Assembly: GCA_037952775.1 (NCBI GenBank) | Contig: JBANAY010000003.1 | Location: forward strand, 10,044,001 to 10,108,000 | Length of the DNA stretch: 64,000 nucleotides | Reading direction: 5' to 3' | From: Clonostachys chloroleuca | Lineage: Eukaryota > Ascomycota > Sordariomycetes > Hypocreales > Bionectriaceae | Part shown: positions 44,423 through 55,297 of the stretch, piece by piece | Layout of the letters: each line of letters opens with the position of its first letter | Position numbering within the stretch: the stretch's first letter is position 1 | Position numbers and translations under genes: made by a program | Notes under the pieces: generated by a model | The model's input: the letters and a program-made list of their open reading frames with translations, nothing else | The model's database searches: none | What the model was told of the DNA's origin: nothing

Positions 44423-46130
44423 GCTGTCTGTATCTCAGCGTCGGGTTTCCTTGGCTGCTGATGGAAATGGCTTTTTGTGATTGATTGGCTAATGGGACAC
44501 TGGGTTCTGCAGTTCTGTTCTCGATATTTGTGGCCTCACTGTGGTGACTCATGCGCAAGGGAGAGAGAAAACCGGGGGATTTATACTCTACTCAGGCTAG
44601 ACGAGCAATTCCCAAGGCTCACTCACTCCAGCGTTAGTCCTTCTGGCTGTGACCAGCAGACAAACAGCGGCAGTGGGTCAGAGTCTGCCTGTACACTGAA
44701 AGACACAGACAGAGCACAAGCACGCCTTGTGAGGCCGTCCAGAAGCAGTCACACCCGCCCGCAGACTCAGCCTTGACGGAGCATCTAGACAAGGAATGGC
44801 AATTGTGGGAGAGACTCTGTTGCTTACACCGTCGAACAAATGGAAATACAGTCATGCCTGTCAGTGACCAAGCGTGACCCGACCAACCGGTCGCCCACAG
44901 GCCACCTCCAATCATGCAGGGCGCTCACCCACAATCATCCACTCTTTCTACTCCGTCGCTGCTTGCACCAGCACCGTTTCAGATGGCCAGTCAGCCCAAC
45001 TGGATGTTATTGTTGGCAGTGTTTGCGGCCCTGTTCAAGCACCAATTTAATTTAATTTATTTTTCTGGTCTCCAGTTTGTCTACTACTAGTATCTCCTCA
45101 TCTTTCCTCTTTCAGCCTCCGCTTGTGACTCTTTGTGCTGTAAGTGAATCCTGTCCACCAACACTCCGTATTCTTCCCGTTTCAGAAGCCCCCAATTATC
45201 ACCGCCCACCAACATTCACCCTCTTCCAGCAAAATCATGCCAAAAGACTCTAGAAGATCCACCAGCCACACTCACCGCCATCATTCAACCAACGCATCAC
45301 CACCAGCCACAAAAATCCAACTACCACGAGCCTTGAACAACAGGCTTGACCCAACAAGCGCAATTTACCCTGCACGCATCTCCTCAACTGCTCATTGCCT
45401 TGTGGATATTGAAGCAAGGGCATGCAGCTAATCAGGTGCCAGCTGATCAAAGGTACATGAAAATTAGCGGATGTGCTCACAATAATAGAAGCAGTGGCAA
45501 TGCATCTTGGTCCAAATTGCTGCTTACACCTATATTACCCTATAGCCATGTCACTTGCTGCAGTCATTCAGCTGTAGGTTCCTACGAAGGCAAATTAATA
45601 TCAATCGTAGGCTATAGATTCTTTATAGCGAAAATATTAAAATAATCTGCTGATAGATGGCTTGTGTATTAAGATGTTCCTGCTACTAATGTGTTTATTC
45701 CCCCAGTATATCCAGGCATTTATTTGCAATGGTCGAGAGGGTTGAAAGATGACCCACCAAGCATCGCGCACTCAAGGAGATACAATCAGTCACTGGCAAC
45801 ACTTCATCAAGGATACAACGCACGTAGGACAATTCGTGTTTGTTTTTGGGTCAATTGACAGACGTTTCTCATTTCGTTTAGCTAGGTAGGTAGAGGCAGA
45901 CAGATATCACAGCCCATCCGAGATTATCCGCAATCTGTACAAAATACACCTCCTCTACTCTTCCCCAAATCTTTTCCAATATTTACTGTTACATCTCTCG
46001 GGGAAGACCAGCGAACCCGTCGTAGCCAAATCCCCCCGTCCATCAGCGACTTTGCTGGTTCTAAATCATCACCTTTTCTCCACCCCCCCACCTCTTCTCT
46101 AACTCCCATCTCCTTCAACGCGCTCGCTCT
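44423..46130. other. 1.7-kb spacer with a possible small open frame
   Basis: A 64-codon plus-strand frame at 45238-45432 (MPKDSRRSTSHTHRHHSTNA... with LPRALNNRLDPTSAIYPAR) follows a pyrimidine-rich leader and could be the 5' end of a truncated gene, but nothing recognisable follows it. AGGTAGGTAGAGG is at 45884-45896. Confidence 0.3.
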
Positions 46131-47984
46131 TTACGAGGGCTGACCGCAGTCGCCAACGACGTTCATGTCGCACCACTGCTGGGTGATGGGCGTACCACGC
46201 ACGCCGCGGGTGAGCATGCGCTCGCGCTGCTCGCTGAGGCGGGGGCGGGCGTCGTACTGGGTGCGGTTGTTGCCCTGGGCGTCGGTGCGGCCCGACCACC
46301 AGACCTCGGCGGCGACTCCCGCCCGGGGCCAGACGATGGTGTCGAGGGAGACGGGGTCGATGGTCTCGGTCCAGACGGCCATCTCGCCGCCGAGGACGTT
46401 GTCCTTGTACTCGTCGGGGACGCCGTCGCGGGGCTCGTACGAGTAGATGAGGCGCCAGTTCTTGATGGGGTTGCACCAGTCGTTGAAGGGGTAGTAGGTA
46501 GACCAGACGGGGGTGTCGAAGTCGAGCCACTGGCCGCGGCCGCAGTCGAGGTACTGTGGATTGGTTAGCTGGTGTTATGCTATGAATAGAGTGGATGGAG
46601 GACTCACGTAGTAGTTGTAGTTGGAGTCGATGACCTTCTGGCCCTTGGCGGCGATCTGGCCGACGGCGCCGTTGCCGAGCCAGGACTGGACGACGGTGTC
46701 CTTGCTCAGGGTGATGTTCCACTCGAGGGGCATCTCCTCCCAGACGAAGGGGACGAGGTTGTGCTCGGCGACCTTCTTGTGGGCGTGGTCGATGAAGCGC
46801 TGGAGGAGGGGCTGGAGGACGGTGAGGTCGTTGGTCTTGAGGGCCGGGTCGATGAGGGAGTTGTTGGCCTTGTACTCGTCGCCGCCGGTGTGGAAGTAGG
46901 CCGAGTAGGGGTTGATGCGGGGCAGGAGGTCATCGAAGAGGGTGGTGAGGAACTCCTCGACCTTGGTGTCGTTGAGCTTCAGGGAGCCGCAGGGGGGCTG
47001 GGCGCAGTACCAGGTGTAGGGCTTCTCGTTGAAGGCGACGGATAGGCCGGGGTAGGCCTGCTCGATGCCGACGTGGCCGGGCATGTCGATCTCGGTGATG
47101 ATCTGGACGCCGCGGTGGACGGCGTACTCGTGGAGGTCGGCGAGCTCGTCGGGGCTGTAGGTCAGGCCCTTGGAGTAGGCGCCCTTGTTGGTGAGCTCGG
47201 GAAGGGCGGGGATCTCGACGGGCCACGACTGGGTGTCGGTGATGTGGAGGTGGAGTCGGTTCATCTTGTTCATGGCGAGACCGTCGATGGTGCGCTTGAT
47301 GTCCTTGATGGTGAACCAGTGGCGGGAGACGTCGAGGAGGATACCACGGTGGGGATACTTAGGGGCATCCTCAATCTCGACGGGGGCGGACGCGGTGTAG
47401 TAGTGCTGGCCGTCGGAGTGCTTGTAGAACAGCTGCTGGAAGGTCTCGAGGGCGTGGAGGACGCCGATGGCGGAGACGGCGGAGATGCTGGCCTTGTCGC
47501 CGTCGAGGGACAGCTTGTAGGACTCATCGACGGAGCCGGCAACACCGTTCCAGGTCTTCTGGGTGTCGTTGCCGGTCTGCTTGATCTCCAGGGTCTTGAT
47601 GTAGGAGCCGTTGCCGGCTTGGGGCTCGAAGCTGGAGCCGCGCTCGCGGAGCATCCAGGGGTTCAGGCCGGTCTGGAAGATGGCGCTGAAGGCACGCTCA
47701 AGACCACCCTGGACGATGGACTTGGAGTCGAACTTGGTTCCCTTGGGGTGAGTGTAGCCAACGGCGTAGGCGAGCTAGAGGTCTGGTGTTAGGTCTCACT
47801 CACTCAGAGGCAAGGTAGATCTGCGTGGGCGACTTACATCCTGGCCATTGTAGGTGACCTTGACGGTCTGGTCAAGGAAGAGAGTCTCCTTTCCCAGGTT
47901 GGAGCTAATGGGGATGGGCCAGATGGCATTCACAGGGCTGAGCGCCAGAGCGGCGACAGCAAGAGCTGTCTTGGGCAGCATCAT
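46131..47984 (-). CDS. Secreted beta-N-acetylhexosaminidase, glycoside hydrolase family 20
   Basis: Exo-enzyme releasing N-acetylglucosamine from chitin oligomers outside the cell or in the wall. Three exons: 47984-47838 (signal peptide MMLPKTALAVAALALSPVNA then IWPIPISSNLG), 47774-46608 and 46553-46131. All are in phase, giving 578 residues, a usual length for fungal enzymes. The propeptide/N-domain is followed by the GH20 barrel: KYPHRGILLDVSRHWFTIKD, MNKMNRLHLHITDTQSWPVE, ITEIDMPGHVG, and the catalytic Asp-Glu pair in YFHTGGDEYKANN. FVWEEMPLEWN, VVQSWLGNG and the final VWPRAGVAAEVWWSG complete the site. An in-frame ATG at 48008 would add eight residues; the 47984 start gives the better signal peptide. 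Confidence 0.95.
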
Positions 47985-48221
47985 GATGTACGTGTGTGGT
48001 GTAAGCAAGTAAGCTGAAAAAAGGTTTCAAATGGTACTGTCAAGTAAATGAAAGACAAGGGTGAGGTGAGATATAAGTACTAGTCAGTTGAAACCCAGAG
48101 AAAGGAGAGACAATGGAAATAAAGTATCCAAATAAGAAAAAGGGCCAAAAGAACACTGGTGGGAGTACCAAGTGATTAAGCTGATCGGGGAATGAGGCAT
48201 TGATGGAACACGACAAGGCTT

Positions 48222-48235
48222 TTATATATGTATGC
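48222..48235 (-). promoter_or_regulatory. TATA box of the hexosaminidase gene
   Basis: Minus-strand ATATATAAAAGCC about 240 nt upstream of the start codon, a strong TATA match fitting an inducible secreted enzyme. Confidence 0.55.
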
Positions 48236-50681
48236 ACATAAGCTTAGTTGGTTGGTGTCCATCACTCCCGGGACGGGAGAGCCTGCCGACGAGCGCGCGC
48301 CAGGGAGAATTTGGTTGGAGACCGGGGAACAGAGCGAACAGGGACTGGGTGCAAGCAGTTTAGTGCTACGTAACAGCCGTTGCTCTGCACCAAGCGGGCA
48401 GCTGGGCAATTGGCTGGGGCAGGGATATCCCGGTCCCAAAGTGGCAGATGGAAGGGGGCAGCCGGGGGGAAGGCTCCAATGGATCGTGGTATCAGGGACA
48501 GATGTAACAGCTCGAGAGCTTGGACGACTTTCTTGCTGCTGCGATAGGGAGGAGGATTCGAGTGGGCTCGCGCGCGTGGTTGGTTCTTGTCCGCTGGTCC
48601 TTCGTCTCGTCTCGTCTCGTCTTGTCTGGGCGAGCCAAGCCCTGGTTTTGCCTACATAGGTAGGTCGGTGACTGGTTGAATAGGAAACCTGCTGCTAGTA
48701 TAGATATTGTATGACATATATTGGAATACCGGTCAGTATCTGCAGGCATCCAGCAAGTACCCGTACATGCACCTGACGCGCCCAGCTGAAAGTGAGGCCC
48801 GACGAGGCTTTGCGACGGTCGAACCAGCAAAGGTTATCTCAGCCCGGCAGTGTCAGATGGGCAGCACAGAGTGAATAAATGGCCCCCTAATTCCAACACG
48901 AAACGCTAAGGCAAACGCCCCGTCCGGCCGCAAATCGGATAACGACTGCGAGGGTGTACCGAGACATCCTCAGGGCACAGCCAGGAGATTACAGGCCGGG
49001 CGCTGGCACATGATGAGGATCTGCGCTCGGTGCGGCACTGGCAGTTGCTATTCCTGAACACACAGCCCTTGTCCCAGTCCCTTAGCCTGCGACTATCTGC
49101 GTTTGTGGCAGTAATCGTCCCAGAAGGCTCGCCACCCCCGGCTAACCTAGACAAGGATGGCTGCTGCGAACAAGTCCAGAAGAACTGCGACGCTGCAGAC
49201 TGCGCGTTTCAGATGCAGTCTGGAGAGAGTCAACGAGGCCCTGGGAGAAAATCATCAATAAGGCCTGGTCTGTTTCCCATCGGCCCTGAGATGGACACTC
49301 ACCTCACATCGTGGTGCAGGGGCTGAATATGAATAGATGTTCATGCAAGCACTACCTTCCATCAGCCTATATGATAGGGCGCTAAGGAAGTCCCGGACCC
49401 CAACAAGGACCGATTCGATAGTGATGTGCATTGACATGATTTCCGCCGAAATCCTATCAATCTACACGCAACGGTAGGCCGCTTACATAGTACTGCTCCT
49501 ACAGGAGGCAAATCTGCTTGTTGGGTCATGCTGGACTTGAAACCAGGGGGCAATCTCAGACAGGTTTTTGCGCTCCCACTGGCCTGATGTGCTTTGCCAC
49601 ACCTGCTGATTGGGGCCACTCCAGCGCTCACGGCACTCTGGCAGGCGACTGACATAAAACATGGCACACCCAGAACATCCAGCGTTGAATTTCAACACAA
49701 TATCAACACAATATGAAAATAATTAACCAGTAAAGCTAAATACTATAGAATAATACTTTAACCATTGATTCCATTATCATGCGTTTAGCATTGTGGATAA
49801 GGAAATGAGGACCCTAACTTGTGTAAACAGAGCTTTGGTGTGCCATGTTTTATGTCACTCGCTTGTTCTGGCTGCCGCCGTCAAGATCCTTCAAGGGGTC
49901 CTCGGCTGTCGACCTTTGCCATCGCCGGCGGCCATCGAGATGCCCGAGGAGCAGTCCCGTGCGAGCCGCTGAGCATTGCGAGTGCTCAGACCACGACCGA
50001 GCACACTCACACAGCATGACATGCAATGAATGAATGCATGCAATGAATCAATCAAGGGAGCTGCAGCACATGTCATTGCATGTCATTGGCAGGAGACTGC
50101 AAGAGTCACTCAGCCCCACTGTAACCCGCCAGCCTTCTGAAGGTTACAGCGCTAGTGATCCAACCATCTCCAACTCGACTCAGAGAATGTAGCATTTGGT
50201 CTTGGTGGTTGGCCTTGGTTCGTATCTGCACTTGGCGATGTGCCGATAGGTAAGAAGCCTATCGGTGGTCACCGCCAGACAAACAGACTCACCGGCATGA
50301 CCAACGGCCCAAGCAGTGCCTACAACAGCCAATGACAACTCTCCAGTATCAATTGATCACGCTACCGTATGCATGTGTTTTGTGTCCCCAGTCCAATATT
50401 AACTGCAGAGAACTGCAGAGCTAAATCTATATGGTGACACAAGGTCCCCTCAGCCCCTCACTTGGACTTGGCGCTCTGCGCAACACACAACCACCAAGCC
50501 AACTGTGGGGAGCTCATATCGTATCGTTCGTTTCTGTGCTACTTCCAAATTTCTCTCCCCCAAACGTAACCGCCCGCATGTTTCACTCACCATCCATTCC
50601 AGCCCCGATCTTGCTTGTTTGTGGCCTGTCGTGCAGCCAGCAGAAGCAGCCACTTCCAGCTTCGGCTTCGGCCCTGTCCAT
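48236..50681. other. 2.4-kb spacer with repeats
   Basis: No gene recognised. It holds a TCTCG-type pentanucleotide repeat (48603-48625), an inverted repeat (49650-49670 with 49837-49857) around AT-rich DNA, and a 13-nt inverted repeat (50017-50029 with 50073-50085). Confidence 0.45.
49650..49857. repeat. 21-bp perfect inverted repeat flanking an AT-rich segment
   Basis: TGACATAAAACATGGCACACC (49650-49670, one base over 20 with its last C) recurs as its exact reverse complement at 49837-49857; a further GCGA matches after one mismatch. The 166-nt interior is AT-rich. Confidence 0.7.
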
Positions 50682-51662
50682 TCAAAACTCACTGTAACAT
50701 ATGCTACCAGCATCAACCGTCAGCACCGTCCCCGTGATCCAGCGCGCATCGCCTCCTGCGAGGAACCTCACTGCTGCGGCGCTGTCCCACGCGTTGCCCT
50801 CGGTCTTGAGAAGGGTTCTCTCGCGGCGGCCCTCTCGACGTTCATCCGTCATCCCTTTCGAGTATACCATGGGTGTGTATATCGTTCCTGCAGCATGATT
50901 CATACATTGCACCGTCAGCCTATCATCATCATCAAATATGGTTGCGTTGGCAGCCTCTCGCCCTGGGGGGGAGAAGCTACCCTCTCTACCACATCTTGAT
51001 CCGCACATGACGCATTACGTACCCGGACAGACAGTGTTGACCCGGATGCCATCTTGGCCGTGATCGACCGCCATGGCTCGGGTCATTTGCACCACGGCAC
51101 CCTTGCTGGTCGTATACAGCAGGCCGTTCGCACCACCCAGCAGCCCAGCCGTCGACCCCACGTTGACGATGCTACCGCGGATGCCACCATCCCCGCGCTC
51201 GTTCTCCAGCATCGCCGGCACCGCGAACTTGGCCATGAGCATCATGCTCGTTACATTGACCTCCAGCCCCTTTGCCCAGTCTGCCAGCTCGGTACTCACC
51301 GCGGTGCCCCGGGGTCCCAGGATGCCCACGTTGTTGACCAGAATGTCCAGCCTGCCTAGCTCCGCCTTGGTCCTCTGCACGACGGCCCTGCAGCCCTCCA
51401 GGCTGGAGACGTCTGCCTGCATGGCGATTGCGCGGCCGCCGTGCTGCTTCTGGGCGTGCTCCTCGCTGACCAGCGACGCCGTCTTCTCGGCGAGTGCCGG
51501 GTCGAGGTCGACGCAGACGACCGAGGCGCCGTCTTCCGCGAGGAGGATGGCGATGGCGCGCCCACTGCCTAGCCCGCCGTCAGCGCACCCGGCGCCAGTT
51601 ACGATGGCAACCTTGCCGACGAGGGAGCGTGACGGGCGTGGTGGGATGCTGTGACTAGACAT
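50682..51662 (-). CDS. Short-chain dehydrogenase/reductase
   Basis: A 281-residue classical SDR, an NAD(P)-dependent oxidoreductase; substrate unknown. Exon 1 (51662-51023) encodes MSSHSIPPRPSRSLVGKVAI then VTGAGCADGGLGSGRAIAIL. The cofactor-binding glycine motif is stretched compared with the usual TGxxxGxG. It continues with VDLD after beta-2 (acidic, suggesting NAD preference), NNVGILG, a catalytic Ser in VGSTAGLLGG, and Tyr/Lys in LLYTTSKGAV. The intron is 51022-50888 (GTACGT...TGCAG), phase 1, joining CPGTIYTPMVYSKG. Exon 2 (50887-50682) has the typical ending AAAVRFLAGGDARWITGTVL then DAGSICYSEF. No pathway partners lie next to it. Confidence 0.93.
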
Positions 51663-51986
51663 GATGGCTCGCTAACTGAGTGAACAGGTGAAATGGTTCA
51701 ATTAGAAGACAGCAATGTATTTACGCGGGAGGTATTATTAGTGTGAGTATCAGGCATCAAGTACGAGGTGAGTTGGAGGTGATCGGGCTCACTTCCCAGC
51801 TCCTTTAAGTCCGGATAGATCCATGAGCTACGGTCAAGAGGGCCGGTCTTCCCCGGATACTACATGTCCGATCCCACGCTGAAGCACTGAAACCTGACTG
51901 GCCAAAGTCCGTTTGAGGAGAGATATGGCCAGAGTTCGATACGTAGGCGGAGATCAAATACAAGCATACGTTGGCTTGTCCGTAAA

Positions 51987-52620
51987 TTATTTAAAGGGCC
52001 ACGACTTCTTTGTGTATACCAAGGAGGCACTGCAATGGGTAAAACTTTGAAGGAGGGTTATAAAATCCGGGGTTGTGGCATCCATACTCATATTTGGAGG
52101 GTGTATGTTGATACTCGCTTCCGGGGTATCTCGATAGTTCGGCCCAACTTGCTTCTCTGATTTTGAGCCAAAGGGGAAAGCATAATAAACCTCTTCTCTA
52201 AGCGAACCCTGATAGTCGAGAGTAACCATTTCCACGCAGCTATCGGTAACGTTCCACTCAGCGCTCTCCGCTACAGGAAGAATATTGGATCAATATTGTG
52301 GTTAGTGCTATACCGCGTGACTACAGGGGTCAAAAGACTCTCGGGCTGATAACAATAGAAGCCTGCTGGGGGGTTATTGAGAATTCCTGCCGTCTGACCT
52401 CGTTTGTAGACGAGAAGAGTTCGGTGTTGCTTGCGGGATCCTGGAGGGTAGTATCTATGTACGTCTGGGGTGATTGGGATAACAGGAACAGAAAGAAGTT
52501 GGGCATGGCCATTGCAATTACATCGACCGTTGCTATGACCGAAACATACTCACCTAGCAAGCACGCTCCAGTAAAGACGGGCAAGCATCCATTAGTGGCT
52601 ATAGGTGGCCTTGCGCTTCA
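51987..52620 (-). other. Possible multi-exon gene or gene relic, minus strand
   Basis: Coding-like pieces without a complete model. One piece at about 52615-52330 contains LPVFTGACLL, a good intron (GTGAGT...CCCCAG, about 52559-52466), then a frame reading YYPPGSRKQHRTLLVYKRGQ and NNPPAGFYCYQPESLLTPVV. Another at 52250-51987 reads AESAEWNVTDSCVEMVTLDY and REEVYYAFPFGSKSEKQVGP to a stop. A second intron (GTATAG...TGTAG, about 43 nt) lies between, but the phases do not join, and no ATG starts the first piece. I do not recognise the protein. Confidence 0.3.
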
Positions 52621-52894
52621 TCACACAATATCTGAGGATTCAGCATATTTGACTTCTTTGATCATTCTGCCCAACATTAGAATATGCTGCCTAAGTTGAT
52701 GTAGTGCAATGGCCTACTAACCTCGTAGAGTATAATATTATGTGCCGACATGGCACAGCCCTTAGGTATAGCACGTCGGCGCTTTGGTCTCTCTTATTTT
52801 AGTCCACCCAGCCTGATCAACCCTTTTACTTTTCTTTTGTTGACAGCGCGCTTGTAAATCGTCCATTTTTGGGGTTCCAAAAGTTCTCTCTCGT

Positions 52895-53450
52895 TTATTC
52901 TTCACGCTCTTCGCGCTCCTCACGCTCCTTAGCCTCGGGGCTTCTGCTGCGACTTCTTCTCCGTGCCCGGCTGGCCCTGTTTCCCTTGCCCTGTCCGGGT
53001 GGAGGGCGCACGAACGCGAAGTCAACCTTTACGGTCTGGTCCAGCAGCTTGGTCTCATGAGCGTTGTCGATGGCCGCGCGTGCCTCCTCGAGAGTCGCGT
53101 ATTCTATCAGAGCGTAGCCCTAAATCATCCCACCAGTTCTGGTAAGTTTTCTGCGCGATCGAACACCCCAGGGTTTGAGGGCGAATTAGAGGGGTCAGTG
53201 GGAGATGCCTTACCTTGACGTAACCGCTTCGGCGATCCAGGTTCAGGTGCATGTTCTTGATCTCGCCAAACTCTCCAAACTTGTCTTGCAGGCTCTCCTC
53301 GTCCGCCTCTTCGTGGACGTTGGTGACGACGATGATCCAGCCTTCAATCGAGCGGACTGCCGTGGCCTTGGTATGGGTCTGCATTTCGGACTCGTTGCGG
53401 GCGGCGGGCGGTGAGCCTGCGCCGGTATCTTCCATTTCTACGTCCGCCAT
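52895..53450 (-). CDS. RNA-binding protein Y14/RBM8A, exon-junction complex core
   Basis: 153-residue single-RRM protein that pairs with Mago in the exon-junction complex deposited on spliced mRNA. Exon 1 (53450-53214) encodes [20 protein letters not shown], then the RRM start [20 protein letters not shown] and [22 protein letters not shown]. The intron (53213-53120) interrupts the RNP1 motif. Exon 2 (53119-52895) resumes [20 protein letters not shown], then [15 protein letters not shown] and an Arg/Ser tail ([18 protein letters not shown]). An in-frame ATG at 53522 would add 24 residues; I chose 53450 because MADVEMED resembles the family start. The window also shows an intron-rich neighbour (eS30), in keeping with a genome that needs this complex. 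Confidence 0.93.
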
Positions 53451-54036
53451 GGCTGCGCGCGCTTGTGGGATGGCCTGAGTAGGGAGAAGTAGTGGATTTG
53501 GAGCGGGATGGTTGCTTGTCATTCAAGAATGCTTGGATGAGAGCTCGACCTGAGTCTCGGTCGCACAGTGGGTGGAGGTCACGTGAATGGGCCAAAGTTC
53601 GGCGGGCGAAGTTGGCTGGCTGATGAAACTTGGTCTTGTTTGAGATTTCGAGTCTACGCGTTCACTACATGGTCGGCAATTCATGGGCAATTATGTGCAT
53701 TTTTACAACAGAATGATTGCAAGAAAAGGTAGCGTATATAATCATGCAGGTGTCTGGCGGACAAAACTTCACAACGCACTTGAGTGCAAATTCCAACGAG
53801 AGAAAGTCGCGGACGAATGGTTGAGTTTATTGACGAACGACACCTGACGCCGAGTAGGGCCACCGCCGCTTCTTCGCACTTCCGTCTCATCAGAGAGGGT
53901 GCTCGGCTGGCGCATTGGGCCTGACCTATTCCATCCTTACTGCCACTAAATTCGCAATGCAGTCCTGGCAGCGTCGCGCCTGACGATGGCAACCTGGATA
54001 GCCCTCCATATCTTTCCTTGGTCGGGGATGATTTGC
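53451..54036. other. Spacer between Y14 and eS30 genes
   Basis: Includes the promoter of the Y14 gene and the 3' end of the eS30 gene; no further gene seen. Confidence 0.5.
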
Positions 54037-54427
54037 TTAAGAGCCAGGGTTGGGGTTCATCTGCAGAGAGATTTGTTAGAATTCTGGTTGGCGATGCGTC
54101 TATGGCCGGGTCAGGCAGGCTCACTCGTCTCTTTCCGCCAGTCAGGGTAACGTTGACGAAACGGCGGGTGTACTTGAGGCGCTTGAGAGCACGACCCTTG
54201 GGGGTCTTCTGCTTCTCCTGGGCCTCGACCTGTCATGGGAGAAAATCTTGTCAGCTGCTGTTCGGGCGTCGGAAGTCGTGGAAGTTTATCGTAGGTTGTG
54301 CGGTCGTACCTTGGGGGTCTGAGACTTGACCTTTCCTGCAGAAATAGTTAGCAATGTGTTTCTGCGAGTAAAGGGTTTGTTGATTCAGCATACCGGCACG
54401 AGCGAGAGATCCGTGAACTTTGCCCAT
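54037..54427 (-). CDS. rps30: 40S ribosomal protein eS30
   Basis: Small basic protein of the 40S ribosomal subunit, 62 residues, here not fused to a ubiquitin-like domain (as in animals). It is built from four short exons: 54427-54394 ([11 protein letters not shown]), 54335-54310 (GKVKSQTPK), 54229-54125 ([35 protein letters not shown]) and 54060-54037 (MNPNPGS and stop). Phases 1, 0 and 0 join exactly. Introns use GTATGC, GTACGA and GTGAGC donors with CAG acceptors. The spliced sequence matches eS30 almost residue for residue from memory. The exons are too short to appear as long open frames. The last coding exon is 24 nt. Confidence 0.96.
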
Positions 54428-55297
54428 TTTGATGGATTTGTTGTACTGTTGATGTGGATGGTGAGTCTACAACGTGGATTGTCAGGAATTTTGGTAGTTT
54501 CGCTATGGTTGTGTGTGGGAGATCGATTCACGTGAGCGGGGACACTAAATTTGCCCTTGTCCACTCGGGAAATCTTTTCGCCGCTACTCACCGATTGAGT
54601 CACTCACAGACGCTTATGTAATACTTTTCCTTGGTTGATGTTGGCGTGCTTCTCAGGATTGTTTGAATATTGCCGCTGTCCAAAGCAAAATATGTTGATT
54701 TAGCAGCCGATGTCAATGGGGGACGACCGATACTTATATTATTGTGTGGCAATAAGCTTGAGTCATAGTGAGGCATCGGCGAACTATTCACTTTCTTCAA
54801 GCCATCTCGTTACTCCCAGCCAATCGTCCCTCTCCAGTTGCGCCAGGCATTCCTGCCTTAGTCAGCCACATAACTGAGAAGGAGTGCCATAGATTGTTCA
54901 TGCCTGCCATTATTCTGAACCGGCAAGAATTTAGTCAGGCAAACATCGTTCTCTCGTCAGACGACTTCGATGTGCAATTGAGAGATGTTACTTGTTCCCA
55001 AACAACTTGATGTTTTTGTATCACGTGTCGCGCCTTTCGGACAAGCCTTTGAGCCGAGCTGCCGATGCTCTCTTCACATGAAGTACGTCAACGTCAACTA
55101 CGTCATAGACGCTAACGCATCTTCCTGCAAAAGTTGAGCACGCGACCCGCAATCACCAACGGTCAGATCGATCGGAGATGTCAAGATGTATCGTAATATA
55201 TTAGGTGTAAACCCGGTATTGATTTATTGTCCGTTTCCCCCTCCAATTTTCCTCATGTTGTGCCATACGAGTCTTGTTCTTGAATACCACAGTGACA
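54428..55297. other. Divergent spacer between eS30 and the lipase gene
   Basis: No gene recognised; it must carry the eS30 promoter on the left and the lipase promoter on the right. Confidence 0.5.

Noticed and set aside
46575..47792. Long plus-strand frames over the hexosaminidase gene (Gly/Val-rich)
   Set aside because: Antisense shadows created by GC-rich codon use of the GH20 gene.
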